Origin: Plantactinospora sp. BC1
GTDB lineage: Bacteria; Actinomycetota; Actinomycetes; Mycobacteriales; Micromonosporaceae
Length of the DNA: 64,000 bases
Assembly (NCBI RefSeq): GCF_003030345.1
Contig: NZ_CP028158.1
Location: forward strand, 7,192,001-7,256,000
Direction of reading: 5' to 3'
Part shown: positions 26,817 to 37,519 of the stretch, piece by piece
Numbering within the stretch: position 1 is the stretch's first letter
How the letters are laid out: every line of letters begins with the position of its first letter
Position numbers and translations under genes: made by a program
The notes under the pieces: model-generated
What the model was told of the DNA's origin: nothing
The model's database searches: none
Seen by the model: only the letters and a program-made list of their open reading frames with translations

Positions 26817-26926
26817 AGCGGGCTCGACGGCTCCGGCCGGCAGCGGGTTCGACGGCTCCCGGCTACAAGCGGGCTCGACGGCTCCCCGGCGGCAAGCGGG
26901 CTCGACGGTTCCGGCGGCAAGCGGGG
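26817..26926. repeat. 25-27-bp minisatellite, about 4 copies, beyond the GlsB-type gene
   Basis: Units start at 26817, 26842, 26868 and 26895, with the beginning of a fifth at 26920. Each opens with AGCGGG(C/T)TCGACGG(C/T)TCC and differs in its 3' third, with lengths 25, 26, 27 and 25. It occupies the gap between the unknown gene's promoter and the 3' end of the GlsB-type gene. Confidence 0.8.
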
Positions 26927-26993
26927 CGAGAACGCCAGCAGGGGCGCCGGCCGAGAGTCGGCCGACGCCCCTTGCTACCGGGGAGCGGGGTGC

Positions 26994-27281
26994 TCAGTAC
27001 CGGCTGACTCGGCGCCGACGACCGACTCCGGCCACCAGGGCCACACCGATGGCGGCGAGCGCGACCTGGATCAGCAGCTCCATCCAGTCGATGCCGGCCG
27101 TCTCGGTCGCGATACCGGCGGCCCGGGCGATGACCGTACCGAGCAGCGCGGCGCCGACACCGATCAGCATGGTCAGCCAGATTGGGATGTCCTGGCGGCC
27201 TGGTACGACCAGACGACCGAGGGCGCCGATAACGAGACCGACGATGAGCGCGGTGATGATACCCCAGACGGTGAGTTCCAC
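26994..27281 (-). CDS. GlsB/YeaQ/YmgE family stress-response membrane protein
   Basis: A 95-residue protein with three hydrophobic helices: WGIITALIVGLVIGALGRLV, WLTMLIGVGAALLGTVIA and LLIQVALAAIGVALVAGV. The GRLVVPGRQDIPIWLTMLIG stretch is the family's transglycosylase-associated signature. Such proteins are inner-membrane stress proteins of unknown mechanism. The GTG start at 27279-27281 has the strong ribosome site AAGGAGGA. The Arg-rich tail would face the cytoplasm. Confidence 0.88.
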   Translation of the reverse strand: MELTVWGIITALIVGLVIGALGRLVVPGRQDIPIWLTMLIGVGAALLGTVIARAAGIATETAGIDWMELLIQVALAAIGVALVAGVGRRRRVSRY

Positions 27282-27358
27282 GGCCGTCCTCCTTCGGATG
27301 CGTCACACGTTGTTGTGGTGACTGGTAGATTCCCGAAGGCCGAAAATCTCAAACCGCC

Positions 27359-27906
27359 CTAGGCACCCAAGCGTCGCGCCGCCTCCCGAACCGCCACGTC
27401 CATCGTGCCGAAGGCCAGCGGTGGCGGATCCACCAGGGAAAACCAGCTCAGCTCGGCAGACTCGGCCGGGTCGAGCACGACCCGCGGGTCGTCCAGGGTG
27501 GCCAGAAAAAAGTTGTCGAGGACCGGCAAAATCTCGTCCTGGAACTCGTAGCTGCCGACGTACATGCCGAGATGGTCACCAAGGGTGATCGACACCCCGA
27601 GTTCCTCCCGGGCCTCCCGGACCGCCGCCTCGGCCGGGTGCTCCCAGCCGTCGCAGAACCCACCCGGCGTCTCCCAGCGGCCGATCATCGGTTCCGCCGC
27701 CCGCCGCAGGGCCAGGAAGCGCGGCTCCGCGACCGCCGGAGCGGCCGACCCGGACGACGGACGGTCCAGGATGACGAGGCCGACGGTCGGACGGGCGTTG
27801 ACGAAGAGCTGGTAGCCGCACCGGGTACAGGTGGTCGGTGCGGGGCCGGGCAGGGCCGCCGCGCACCGGGGACAGAAGGAGGCGCCGGGGCCGTACCCCC
27901 GGGGAA

Positions 27907-27910
<4 letters not shown>
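27359..27910 (-). CDS. NUDIX hydrolase with N-terminal zinc ribbon
   Basis: A 183-residue protein. A zinc ribbon (FCPRC...CTRCGY) occupies residues 12-35, as in NADH pyrophosphatase NudC-like and ADP-ribose-type hydrolases. The Nudix box follows the pattern Gx5Ex7REUxEExGU with [23 protein letters not shown] near residues 84-106. It would hydrolyse a nucleoside diphosphate linked to another group; the exact substrate is unknown. The GTG start overlaps the lepA stop as GTGA, so its translation is coupled to lepA. Confidence 0.88.
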
Positions 27911-29787
<1,877 letters not shown>

Positions 29788-29976
29788 GGCGGTCCGTTCT
29801 GCTTGGCTGACGACGATGGGCCTTCTATGTTCCCATGCCGCCGGACGGTGCCCGGCCGAGGCCGCCGGATCACCGCCGCGAGTTCCGTCACCATCACCGG
29901 GATTCCGCTCCCAGGGGGCTTCCGGGGCGCCGCCGTAACACGGCCGGCGGCGGCCGATCCGCCCGGCGGCGGGGGG

Positions 29977-30093
29977 GGCACCCCGGCCGGCGACAGCGGG
30001 CACCCGAGCCCGGCGGCGGCGGGCGCCCCGGCCGGCGACAGCGGACATCCGAGCCCGGCGGCGGGGGCGCCCCGGTCGGCGACAGCGGGCCGA
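29977..30093. repeat. 44-45-bp minisatellite, about 2.6 copies, between lepA and the phosphotransferase gene
   Basis: Units start at 29977, 30022 and 30066, the last partial. They share CCCCGG(C/T)CGGCGACAGCGG and differ by a few substitutions and one length change. The rest of the 29788-30133 divergent gap shows no other feature. Confidence 0.8.
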
Positions 30094-30133
30094 AATCCCG
30101 GCCGATCGGCCGGGCCGGGGCAGACTTGACGAC

Positions 30134-31117
30134 ATGGCCGCCATCTCGGTACCGCCCCGACCGTATGACGCGACCGCCGTACGCCCTGGCTGGGCCGATC
30201 TCCCCGCCGACCTGCGGGCCGCGATCACCGCCCGGCTGGGCGCCCGGGTCGGCTGGGCCGGCACCGCCGGTGGCGGCTTCACCCGGGGATTCGCCGGAGT
30301 CTTGCAGACCGTCGCCGGGGACCGGGTCTTCGTCAAGGCGGCGTCCCTGGTCGACCAGCGACACCTCAGCGACTGGTACGCCCGGGAGGCGGCGATCACC
30401 GCCGTACTGCCGGCCGGGCTCGCCGTCGCCCGCCCCCGCTGGACGCTGACCGCCGCCGGGTACCACGTGATCTGCCTGGACGCCATCGACGGCCGGATGC
30501 CGGGGCTGCCCTGGGCGCCGGCCGAGCTGGCGGCGACCCTCGACGCGTACGCGACCGCCGCGGCGGCGCTCCGGCAGCCCCCGGTGGAACTGGCGGCGCT
30601 CGGCGTACCCCGGCTCGCCGACCTCGCCCGGGCGGACCTGGCCTGGTGGACCGAGCTGGCCGCCGGCCGGGAGACGCTGCCGGAGATCCCCGCCGTCGCC
30701 GGGCACCGGCTGCCCGAACTCGCCGCGTTGGAGGCCCGGCTGCCCGGGTACGCCGACCGCCCGTCGATGATCCACGGCGACCTGCGGGTGGACAACGTAC
30801 TGCTGGACCGGGCCGGAGTCGCCTGGCTCTGCGACTGGACGTGGCTCTGCTACGGGCCGCCCTGGTTCGACCTCGCCAGCCTGCTGGTCACCGCGTACGC
30901 CAGCGGGCTGGACGCCGACGCCCTGTTCGCCACCCATCCGGCGGGGCTGGACGCTCCGGCCGACGGGCTGGACGCCGCACTCGCCGCACTCTCCGGATAC
31001 TGGCTGGTACGCGCGGCGGCCGGCAGCGGCACCGGCTCCCCGCACATCCGGGCGCACCAGCGGTGGAGTGCCCAGACCGCGCTCGACTGGCTGGCCGAGC
31101 GGCAGGGATGGCGGTGA
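30134..31117 (+). CDS. Aminoglycoside phosphotransferase (APH) family protein
   Basis: A kinase-like protein of 327 residues. Brenner's motif is present as HGDLRVDN near residue 214, and the metal-binding DFG equivalent is CDWTW near residue 235. The N-lobe ([12 protein letters not shown]...VFVKAASL) has a Gly-rich loop and an ATP-anchoring Lys. These proteins phosphorylate small molecules or sugars, and only some confer antibiotic resistance. Nothing here points to a substrate, so no resistance role is claimed. ATG 30134 lacks a good ribosome site; CAGACT seven bases upstream may be its -10. Confidence 0.85.
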   Translation: MAAISVPPRPYDATAVRPGWADLPADLRAAITARLGARVGWAGTAGGGFTRGFAGVLQTVAGDRVFVKAASLVDQRHLSDWYAREAAITAVLPAGLAVARPRWTLTAAGYHVICLDAIDGRMPGLPWAPAELAATLDAYATAAAALRQPPVELAALGVPRLADLARADLAWWTELAAGRETLPEIPAVAGHRLPELAALEARLPGYADRPSMIHGDLRVDNVLLDRAGVAWLCDWTWLCYGPPWFDLASLLVTAYASGLDADALFATHPAGLDAPADGLDAALAALSGYWLVRAAAGSGTGSPHIRAHQRWSAQTALDWLAERQGWR

Positions 31118-31273
31118 GCTGGGGCGGGGCGGCGATGGGCTGTTTTGGCCCCGGCGGGGCGTACCTGGTAACGTGGCTCTTCGCGCGTGCCGACACGGGC
31201 CGTACTCCGACGTGCGTCGCCGCCCGCGCATCAAAGGCAAACGTAACCCTAGCTATTAGGACGAGGCTGTCGC

Positions 31274-31540
31274 GTGGCGAACATCAAGTCCCAGATCAAG
31301 CGCAACCGGCAGAACGAGAAGCGCCGGCTGCGTAACAAGTCGGTCAAGTCGTCGCTGAAGACCGCCATTCGCAAGTTCCACGAGGCGACCGAGAGCGGAG
31401 ACAGCGCCAAGGCGACCGAGCTCATGCGGGACGCCTCGCGCAAGCTCGACAAGGCGGTCAGCAAGGGCGTGATCCACCAGAACCAGGCGGCGAACCGCAA
31501 GTCGGCGATCGCCAAGCGGCTCCAGTCGCTCTCCGCCTGA
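31274..31540 (+). CDS. rpsT: 30S ribosomal protein bS20
   Basis: A small, very basic ribosomal protein of 88 residues that binds 16S rRNA early in 30S assembly. It starts [17 protein letters not shown] and shows the three-helix pattern ending [10 protein letters not shown]. The start is GTG 31274-31276 with GGACGAGG upstream. The leader before it (31230-31260) is AT-richer and probably carries the promoter. A strong terminator follows 22 bases after the stop. Confidence 0.98.
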   Translation: MANIKSQIKRNRQNEKRRLRNKSVKSSLKTAIRKFHEATESGDSAKATELMRDASRKLDKAVSKGVIHQNQAANRKSAIAKRLQSLSA

Positions 31541-31562
31541 CAAGCGGGACACCACACACCTG

Positions 31563-31609
31563 ACGTGTGGCCCCCGAGCCGGCCGGCTCGGGGGCCACAC
31601 GTGTTCTTC
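31563..31609 (+). terminator. Strong terminator after rpsT
   Basis: A 40-base perfect palindrome (31563-31582 paired with 31583-31602) followed by GTTCTTC. The last two bases of the palindrome are also the first bases of the 38-bp repeat array that follows. Confidence 0.85.
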
Positions 31610-31738
31610 CGGCACGGCCAGCCCACGTATTCGGGTCAGGTGTTCTTCGGCACGGCCAGCCCATGTCTTCGGGTCAGGTGTTCCTCGGCACGGCCAGCCC
31701 ATGCCTTCCGGTCAGGTGTTCCTCGGCACGGCCACATC
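31601..31738. repeat. 38-39-bp minisatellite, about 3.6 copies, downstream of rpsT
   Basis: Units at 31601-31639, 31640-31677, 31678-31715 and a partial copy from 31716. They differ by only a few bases. The array lies between the rpsT terminator and the 3' end of the convergent membrane-protein gene. Confidence 0.9.
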
Positions 31739-31786
31739 TCACGCTCGGGCTCAACGTGGCCGGTGTCGATTTCCTCGGCGGCCCGG

Positions 31787-32599
31787 CTAGCGGTAGCGGC
31801 GTCTGGCGGACTGCCGGCCGGTGTCGATCGGGTCCTGCCGGGAGACCCAGCGGCGCTCCGGCCGCTGGTCCAGGCGCTCGGCCAGGCCGCTGTTCCGGGC
31901 CCGGGCGGCGGCTGCCGGTGGCGGTGCTGCCTGCCGGGTCTGTGGCAGGCCGAGACGTGGCCGCCCAGCCTCCCGCCCGGTGACACCGCCGACCTCCTGT
32001 CCCAGCCGGCCGTCGCCCTTCGACGACCGGCTCGCCGGGGTCGACGGGCCGATCAGGTCCGGCGTGACCGCCTCGGGACGGGGTCGACGGCGGGCGCCGA
32101 GTTCGAGCCGGGCCCGGACCATCGCGGTCATGCTGAACGGGCGGGCGACCAGGAACCGGGCCGGCAGCCGGTTACCCGGGGCGGTCCGAGGGGCCGGCGC
32201 GTCGTCGGCTGCGACGCCGGGTCGCGGCGCGGTCAGCCGGTGGGTCTGCCCGGACCCGACCAGTGACCGCTTGGGCACGCTGGCCCGGCCGACCGCCGGC
32301 TGGAGCTGCCGACGGAACCGTTCCCGTTCCTGCGTCGGCACCCGGGCCGCCGACCGAAGCACCGCAGCGGCCACCACGTCGTTGACCTTCACCATCACCG
32401 CGACGGTCGCGGGCAGGACGAGTACGCCCCACCAGCTCACCAGCTCGGCGAGCGCGAGCAGCAGGCCGAGGGCCACGGTGCCCTCGAAGTAGACGAAGCA
32501 GAGCATCCCGCCCGGGTCGACGTGCCGGAGCCGCAGCACACGGGCGTAGAGCGGTCGTAGCCGCTCCTCGTCCGCCGGCACCGCCGTCGCCGTGCTCAT
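31787..32599 (-). CDS. Hypothetical membrane protein with long charged C-terminal tail
   Basis: A 270-residue protein without a recognised family. After RLRHVDPGGMLCFVYFEG there are two closely spaced hydrophobic helices (residues 35-80: FEGTVALGLLLALAEL and WGVLVLPATVAVMVKVNDVVAAAVL). The remaining 190 residues are Arg/Pro/Ala-rich and probably cytoplasmic and disordered. The ATG at 32597-32599 overlaps the holA stop as ATGA, so it is translated with holA. The coupling suggests a cell-envelope or replication-linked role, but this is inference. Confidence 0.7.
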   Translation of the reverse strand: MSTATAVPADEERLRPLYARVLRLRHVDPGGMLCFVYFEGTVALGLLLALAELVSWWGVLVLPATVAVMVKVNDVVAAAVLRSAARVPTQERERFRRQLQPAVGRASVPKRSLVGSGQTHRLTAPRPGVAADDAPAPRTAPGNRLPARFLVARPFSMTAMVRARLELGARRRPRPEAVTPDLIGPSTPASRSSKGDGRLGQEVGGVTGREAGRPRLGLPQTRQAAPPPAAAARARNSGLAERLDQRPERRWVSRQDPIDTGRQSARRRYR

Positions 32600-33570
32600 C
32601 GCGAAGCGCTCGCCCTGCGGGCAGCCGCGACCGCGACCACGGCACGCTCCAGGGCGTAACCCCGGTCGTCGGAGCCGCCCTTGACGGCGGCGTTGCACTC
32701 GGCGGCGGCGTACATGGCGTCGGCCAGCCCCTCCGGGGTCCAGCCCCGGCCGACCCGCTGCGCCTTCTCGATCTTCCACGGTGGCATGCCCAGGCTGCTC
32801 GCCAACTGGTAGGCGCTGCCCCGACCCGCCGAACTGACCCGGGCCACCGTCCGTACCCCGTCGGCGATCGCGTCGGCGATCGGCACCGGGTCCACCCCGA
32901 CGTGCAGCGCCCAGCGCAGCGCCTCCAGGGCGCCCGGCACGTCACCGGCCATCGCCGCGTCGGCGACCGTGAACCCGCTGACCTCGGCCCGCCCCCGGTA
33001 ATAGCGGGCCACCGTGTCGACGCCGATCCGCCCGTCGGTGTCGGCCAGCAACTGGGAACAGGCGGAGGCGAGTTCGCGCAGGTCGTTGCCGACCGCCGCG
33101 ATCAGCGCCTCGGCCGCGTCGTCGGTGCACCGGCCACCGCCGCGCCGGATCTCGTCCCGGACGAACGCGACCCGGTCCCGGTGGCTCTTCAGCTTCGCCG
33201 CCGGCACGACCTCCGCGCCGGCCGCCCGCAGGCCGTCGGCGAAGGCCTTGCCCTTGGCTCCGCCGGCGTGCGCGACCACCAACTGCACCTCGGGGTCGGG
33301 ATTCTTCGCGTACGCCAGCAGCGCCGCCGCCAGATCCTTCCGGGCGTCCTGTCCAGCCCGGACGATCAGCACCCGCCGACCGCCGAACAGGGACGGTCCG
33401 AGTAGTTCGGCGATCTCCCCCGGCCCCAACGCACCCGCCTCATGGTCGTGTACGTCGACGTCCGGGTCGGCGGCTCTGGCCGCGTCGACCACTCCGGCGA
33501 CCGCTCTGGTGGCGAGCAGTTCTTCGTCACCGAGCACGAGTACGACGGGGGCGAGACTAGCGGGGGTCAC
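32596..33570 (-). CDS. holA: DNA polymerase III subunit delta
   Basis: Clamp-loader subunit that opens the beta clamp; 324 residues. Typical features are the N-terminal VLVLGDEELLATRAV, SLFGGRRVLIVR near residue 60 and the helical C-terminal collar domain (ADAIADGVRTVARV, MPPWKIEKAQRVGRGW). Family identity is firm although sequence conservation is low by nature. The start is GTG 33568-33570, giving the standard N-terminus. An in-frame Cys-rich stretch upstream has no start codon. It overlaps the following membrane-protein gene. Confidence 0.93.
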   Translation of the reverse strand: MTPASLAPVVLVLGDEELLATRAVAGVVDAARAADPDVDVHDHEAGALGPGEIAELLGPSLFGGRRVLIVRAGQDARKDLAAALLAYAKNPDPEVQLVVAHAGGAKGKAFADGLRAAGAEVVPAAKLKSHRDRVAFVRDEIRRGGGRCTDDAAEALIAAVGNDLRELASACSQLLADTDGRIGVDTVARYYRGRAEVSGFTVADAAMAGDVPGALEALRWALHVGVDPVPIADAIADGVRTVARVSSAGRGSAYQLASSLGMPPWKIEKAQRVGRGWTPEGLADAMYAAAECNAAVKGGSDDRGYALERAVVAVAAARRASASR

Positions 33571-33636
33571 GAGGTCATCGTCGCACGTGGCGTGCGTCCA
33601 TCGGGCCTGGTCACCCGGCTCGCTGCGGCTGACCCC

Positions 33637-33647
33637 GCACTTAGTGC
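33637..33647. other. Palindrome GCACTTAGTGC in the holA upstream region
   Basis: An 11-base palindrome about 70 bases upstream of the holA start, within an AT-richer stretch (33640-33680) that probably contains the holA promoter. It may be an operator. No other feature was seen in 33571-33815. Confidence 0.25.
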
Positions 33648-33815
33648 AAATCCAGACATTTATCTTAACCCTGGCATTCCACGCCAGTGGTTGTGGTGAC
33701 CGATCGCAGCGTACCGCCGGAGCGGACGGTAACGGCGTCACCACGCGGGGCGGTAACCGACGCACCCGAACGGGTACCTGCCGCACGCGCCGGTCGGCGA
33801 GGACCACGAGAAGGC

Positions 33816-36539
33816 TCACCGGGTGGACGGGTCGCCGGGGTCCAGCCCCCGGACCGCCACCGACAGCCGCCCGCTGCCCGGCTCGACCACCGCCAGATCC
33901 CCCTGCTCGTCGGTCCGGAGCACCCTGGCGCCGGCCCGGGACAGCCGGGCGAGTACCCCGGCGTTGGGGTGCCCGTACCCGTTGTCGGCGCCGACCGGCA
34001 CCAGCGCCACCGCCGGGCGTACGGCGTCGAGGAACGCCGGCTCCTGGTACGCCGAGCCGTGGTGAGCGAGTTTCAACACGTCCGCCCGGAGCCGGGCGAC
34101 CGGTACGACCTCCAGCAACGCCTGCTGCTCCTCGGTCTCGGCGTCCCCGGTGAGCAGGATGCTGACACCGTGGACCTCGGCGCGCAGGACCAGCGAGTTG
34201 TTGTTCGGGTCCGAACGGGTGCCCCGGATCGGGTGCGGCGGCCCCAACAGGGTCAGCGTCACCGGGCCGGCCGCATAGGTCCAGCCCGCCCCGGCCGCGC
34301 CGACCGGTACGCCGTTCGCGCTGGCGGCGCGCTCGACGGTGCCGCGTCCCTCGACCGGCTCCAGCCACTGCGGAACCACCACAGCGGCCACCCGACGTCC
34401 CCGGAACACCCCGTCCACCCCCTGCACGTGGTCGGCGTGGAAGTGGCTCACCACCAGCAGGGACACCTCCCGTACGCCGAGCCGGCGCAGGCAGCGGTCC
34501 ACCGCCCCGGGGTCCGGACCGGCGTCCACCACCACCGCCCGGCCGACGCCGACCGGCAGCACCAGGCTGTCGCCCTGACCCACGGCACAGGCGACGACCA
34601 CCCAGCCGGTCGGCGGCCATCCGGTGGCGATCAGCCGCACCGGCAACGCACCGACCAGCACGGCGGCCGCGACCACCGCGACGAGCCGGCGCACCGGTGG
34701 CCGACGGGCGGCGACCAGCAGCGCCACCGTCAGGGCTCCGAGCAGCAGCCCGCCGGGCACCCCGTCCAGCCAGGGCAACGTCCCGGCGGGCAGGCGTGCG
34801 CCGTACCGGGCCACCAGGACCAGCCACCAGGCCGGCCAACTGCCGAGCCACGCCACACCCTCCGCACCGGCCGGCCAGAACGGCGACAGCACCGCCGCCG
34901 TCACCCCGAGCACCGTGGCCGGTGCCACCGCCGGCACCGCGAGAAGGTTCGCCGGTACGGCCACCAGGCTGATGGTGCCGGAGAGTCCGGCCACCACCGG
35001 GGCGCAGGCCAGTTGCGCCGCCGCCGGGATGGCCAACGCCTCCGCCGCACCCGCTGGTACACCCCGCTGCCGCAGCGCGTCCCGCCACCGGGGGGCGAGC
35101 AGCAGGAGCCCACCGGTGGCCAGTACGGAGAGCGCGAACCCCGGGTCGCCGGCCAGCTCCGGATCGACAAGCACCAGTACGGTGACCGCGCTGGCCAGCG
35201 CCGGTAGCGCTGCCCGGGGGCGTCCGACGGCGAGCGCCAGCAGACCGATCGCGCCCATCGTGCCGGCCCGGACGACGCTCGGCGACGGCCGGGCCAGGAT
35301 GACAAAGCCGACCAGCGCCGTGCCACAGAGGACGGCGGCGAGCCACGGCCCGGCCCGGCCCCACCGGGCGAGCAGTAGCACCAGGCCGACCACGATCGCC
35401 ACGTTGGAGCCGGAGACCGCGGTCAGGTGCGTCATCCCGGTGGTCAGGAAGTCCTCCTCGACCGCCGGTTCCAGCCGACTGGTGTCGCCGACCACCAGTC
35501 CCGGCAGCAACCCGCCCGGTTCGGTGGGCAGCGGCGCACAGGCCCGTTGCAGCCCGGCCCGTAACGTGCCGGCCGCCCGCTGCGCCCAGGACGGGGTGCC
35601 GCGCAGCACGGGTGGGGTGCTGACCGTCAGCACGGCGGCGGTGAGGTCGCCGCCGCGCGGTGGCGCCAGTCGCCCGGTGGTGGTAACCCGCTGGCCGGGC
35701 AGCAGTCCACGCCAGTCCGGGTCGCTGGCCAGCACCAGGATCCGGACCGACGCGCTGACCCTGTCGTTCCCCGCCTCCCCGGCGGCCCAGACCAGCCGGG
35801 TCGACAACAGATAGGTCGCCGGCCGGCCGGCGACCCCGCCGATGGGCCGTGGATCCTCCCGGACCACCAGCTCGGCGCTGACCCTGGCTCGTTCCTCGGC
35901 CAACCGGGCGATCGACGGGGCGTCCCGTACCCCCGACCGGGCAGCCGTGGCCACGCTCCCGCAGACCACACCGAGCAGTACGGTCACCACCACCCAGCCG
36001 TGCCGGCCCGGTACTGCCGGCAGCCGGCGGGTCGACCGACAGGCCAGGACCAGCGCGGCGCCCCCGGCCAGCACCGCCACCAGCACGGCCGGCCCGGTGC
36101 CGATCAGGAGCCCGGCCAGCGCCGACAGCCAGGCGCCCACCGCCAGCCCGGCCAACCGCAGGTCCGGCGGCCGTCGAGGCGGCTCGGCCGCCTCTGCCGC
36201 GTCATGACCCGCATCCGGCGGCCCTGCCGTCGGACCCGGCGGGCTCGCCGTCGAAGCCCGCAGACTGGCCGTCGCGCCCTGCTGCCGGGCCGCCGGACCC
36301 GGCGGACTCGCCGTCGAGACTCGCGGGCTCGCCGTCGCGCCGAGCAGCCGGGCCGCCAGACCCGGCGGACTCACCGTCGACGCTCGCAGGCTCGCCGTCG
36401 AGACTCGCGGGCTCGCCGCCGAGGATTGTCCACCGGCCCACGAAGCCCTCAGTCCGGTCGTCGGATCTCGGGTATCGGCCGGTGGACCGATCTGGTTCGC
36501 CGGGTCGACGGGGTGCCGGGGGCGGGGGCGGTCTGTCAC
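33816..36539 (-). CDS. comEC: ComEC/Rec2 competence channel protein
   Basis: Membrane channel for DNA uptake, 907 residues. After an N-terminal disordered region come the ComEC OB-like domain (VREDPRPIGGVAGRP...GLLPGQRVTTTGRL), the competence transmembrane domain (THLTAVSGSNVAIVVGLVLLL and about eight more helices) and a C-terminal metallo-beta-lactamase domain with SHFHADHVQG near residue 720. The full three-domain form is present. Residues ~42-107 are an imperfect repeat (ASPRVSTAS, SPPGPAARQQGAT) unusual for the family. The GTG start overlaps the comEA stop (GTGA), so the two are coupled. Natural competence has not been established from these two genes alone. Confidence 0.93.
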   Translation of the reverse strand: MTDRPRPRHPVDPANQIGPPADTRDPTTGLRASWAGGQSSAASPRVSTASLRASTVSPPGLAARLLGATASPRVSTASPPGPAARQQGATASLRASTASPPGPTAGPPDAGHDAAEAAEPPRRPPDLRLAGLAVGAWLSALAGLLIGTGPAVLVAVLAGGAALVLACRSTRRLPAVPGRHGWVVVTVLLGVVCGSVATAARSGVRDAPSIARLAEERARVSAELVVREDPRPIGGVAGRPATYLLSTRLVWAAGEAGNDRVSASVRILVLASDPDWRGLLPGQRVTTTGRLAPPRGGDLTAAVLTVSTPPVLRGTPSWAQRAAGTLRAGLQRACAPLPTEPGGLLPGLVVGDTSRLEPAVEEDFLTTGMTHLTAVSGSNVAIVVGLVLLLARWGRAGPWLAAVLCGTALVGFVILARPSPSVVRAGTMGAIGLLALAVGRPRAALPALASAVTVLVLVDPELAGDPGFALSVLATGGLLLLAPRWRDALRQRGVPAGAAEALAIPAAAQLACAPVVAGLSGTISLVAVPANLLAVPAVAPATVLGVTAAVLSPFWPAGAEGVAWLGSWPAWWLVLVARYGARLPAGTLPWLDGVPGGLLLGALTVALLVAARRPPVRRLVAVVAAAVLVGALPVRLIATGWPPTGWVVVACAVGQGDSLVLPVGVGRAVVVDAGPDPGAVDRCLRRLGVREVSLLVVSHFHADHVQGVDGVFRGRRVAAVVVPQWLEPVEGRGTVERAASANGVPVGAAGAGWTYAAGPVTLTLLGPPHPIRGTRSDPNNNSLVLRAEVHGVSILLTGDAETEEQQALLEVVPVARLRADVLKLAHHGSAYQEPAFLDAVRPAVALVPVGADNGYGHPNAGVLARLSRAGARVLRTDEQGDLAVVEPGSGRLSVAVRGLDPGDPSTR
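36220..36416. repeat. Imperfect repeat in the 5' coding region of comEC
   Basis: This segment encodes three diverged copies of a roughly 21-28-residue unit, recognisable as A-S-(P/L)-R-(V/A)-S-T-A-S followed by SPPG(L/P)AAR. It keeps frame and lies in the cytoplasmic N-terminal extension before the first conserved domain. Confidence 0.6.
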
Positions 36540-37357
36540 ACCGTCACCAGGTCTTTGAGGTCCTCGTAGCGGGCGTCGCCGATGCCGGTGACCTGGCGGA
36601 GGTCGGCCACCGAGCGGAATCCGCCGTGCTCCTCCCGGTGCGCCACGATGCGCTGGGCGAGCACCGGGCCGACCCCGGGCAGTGTGTCGAGTTGCGCCAC
36701 GGTGGCGGTGTTGAGGTTGACCTTTCCGCCGCCCGGTTGGGCACCGGTGGCTCCACCGGGCGCCCCGGGCGGGCCGGCGCCGGCCGGGCCAGCCCCGGGC
36801 GGCGGAGTCACCCCGACCAGGATCAGCTCGCCGTCGGTCACCTTGCGGGCAAGGTTGAGCAACGCCACGTCGACGCCGGGCAACGCGCCGCCGGCGGATT
36901 CGAGGGCGTCGGCGACCCGGGCACCGGCGGGCAGGCGTACGAGGCCGGGGCGGCGTACCTTGCCGGCGACCGCGACCACCACCTCGGCGGCGCCGACCGC
37001 GGCCCCCGAGGTCGACGATGCGGGCGCGAAGGTCGCCGCCGAGGCGGGCGGGGGCGCGACCGGCTCGGTCCGGGGCCGGGACAGCCAGGCCCAGCCGGCC
37101 GCACCGAGCACCACGACGACCGCCACCACCGCGAGGGCCTTCACCCCACGCCGTCCCGGATCGAAGGCGCCGGGACCGGCCGGATCGAAGGCGCCCGGAC
37201 CGGCGAGCCGCCCCGGCTCCGCCGGTGGGTCCGCCGAGGGGTCTGGTCCGGTGCCGGCGGGAGCGGGTCCGGCGGCCGACCGCTCCGCCGGGATGGCGCG
37301 GTCGCCGAGCAGCCGGGAGAGGCGTTGCCGTACCACTGTTTCGTCGTCGTCGGACAC
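36536..37357 (-). CDS. comEA: ComEA-type DNA-binding protein
   Basis: Membrane-anchored DNA receptor for uptake, 273 residues. One transmembrane helix (ALAVVAVVVVLGAAGWAWL, near residues 75-93) follows a Pro/Gly-rich cytoplasmic part. Outside are an SLBB domain (VVVAVAGKVRRPGLVRLPAGARV) and the C-terminal helix-hairpin-helix pair (NLNTATVAQLDTLPGVGPVLAQRIV...GFRSVADLRQVTGIGDARYEDLKDLV). GTG 37355-37357 is taken as start; its ribosome site is weak. Two DnaA boxes lie 53-80 bases upstream. Confidence 0.93.
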   Translation of the reverse strand: MSDDDETVVRQRLSRLLGDRAIPAERSAAGPAPAGTGPDPSADPPAEPGRLAGPGAFDPAGPGAFDPGRRGVKALAVVAVVVVLGAAGWAWLSRPRTEPVAPPPASAATFAPASSTSGAAVGAAEVVVAVAGKVRRPGLVRLPAGARVADALESAGGALPGVDVALLNLARKVTDGELILVGVTPPPGAGPAGAGPPGAPGGATGAQPGGGKVNLNTATVAQLDTLPGVGPVLAQRIVAHREEHGGFRSVADLRQVTGIGDARYEDLKDLVTV

Positions 37358-37409
37358 CCGGCGAAGGTAGGCGACGCAGAGGGCGTCCCACCGGCCGTGG
37401 ACCACCGGC

Positions 37410-37437
37410 TGTGGACAAAGGACGCCAGTGTGGACAA
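37410..37437. promoter_or_regulatory. Two perfect DnaA boxes upstream of comEA
   Basis: TGTGGACAA at 37410-37418 and again at 37429-37437 (TTGTCCACA on the minus strand) match the high-affinity actinobacterial DnaA box exactly, in the same orientation, 19 bases apart. A degenerate third site CGTGGACCA lies at 37396-37404. They are in the comEA promoter region, where DnaA could control comEA-comEC. Confidence 0.7.
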
Positions 37438-37519
37438 CGCCCTGATCAAGCAAAACTGTGCTAGCGCCGCCGCGACCCGGGTCGCCGGCCGACCGCGTGC
37501 CGGCCGGCGACCCGACGTC

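Noticed and set aside
30134-31117. Aminoglycoside resistance gene
   Set aside because: Only the broad APH-family motifs are seen; many members phosphorylate other metabolites, and nothing nearby supports antibiotic resistance.
31601-31738. Possible CRISPR array
   Set aside because: The copies are contiguous without variable spacers and there are no cas genes; it is a minisatellite.
33571-33697. In-frame Cys-rich stretch (WICTKCG...HATC) directly upstream of holA, looking like a zinc-binding N-terminus
   Set aside because: There is no usable start codon before it, base composition is promoter-like (AT-richer), and holA has a normal start without it.
33816-37357. Evidence for natural competence
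   Set aside because: comEA and comEC alone occur in many non-competent actinobacteria; no pilus genes are in the window.
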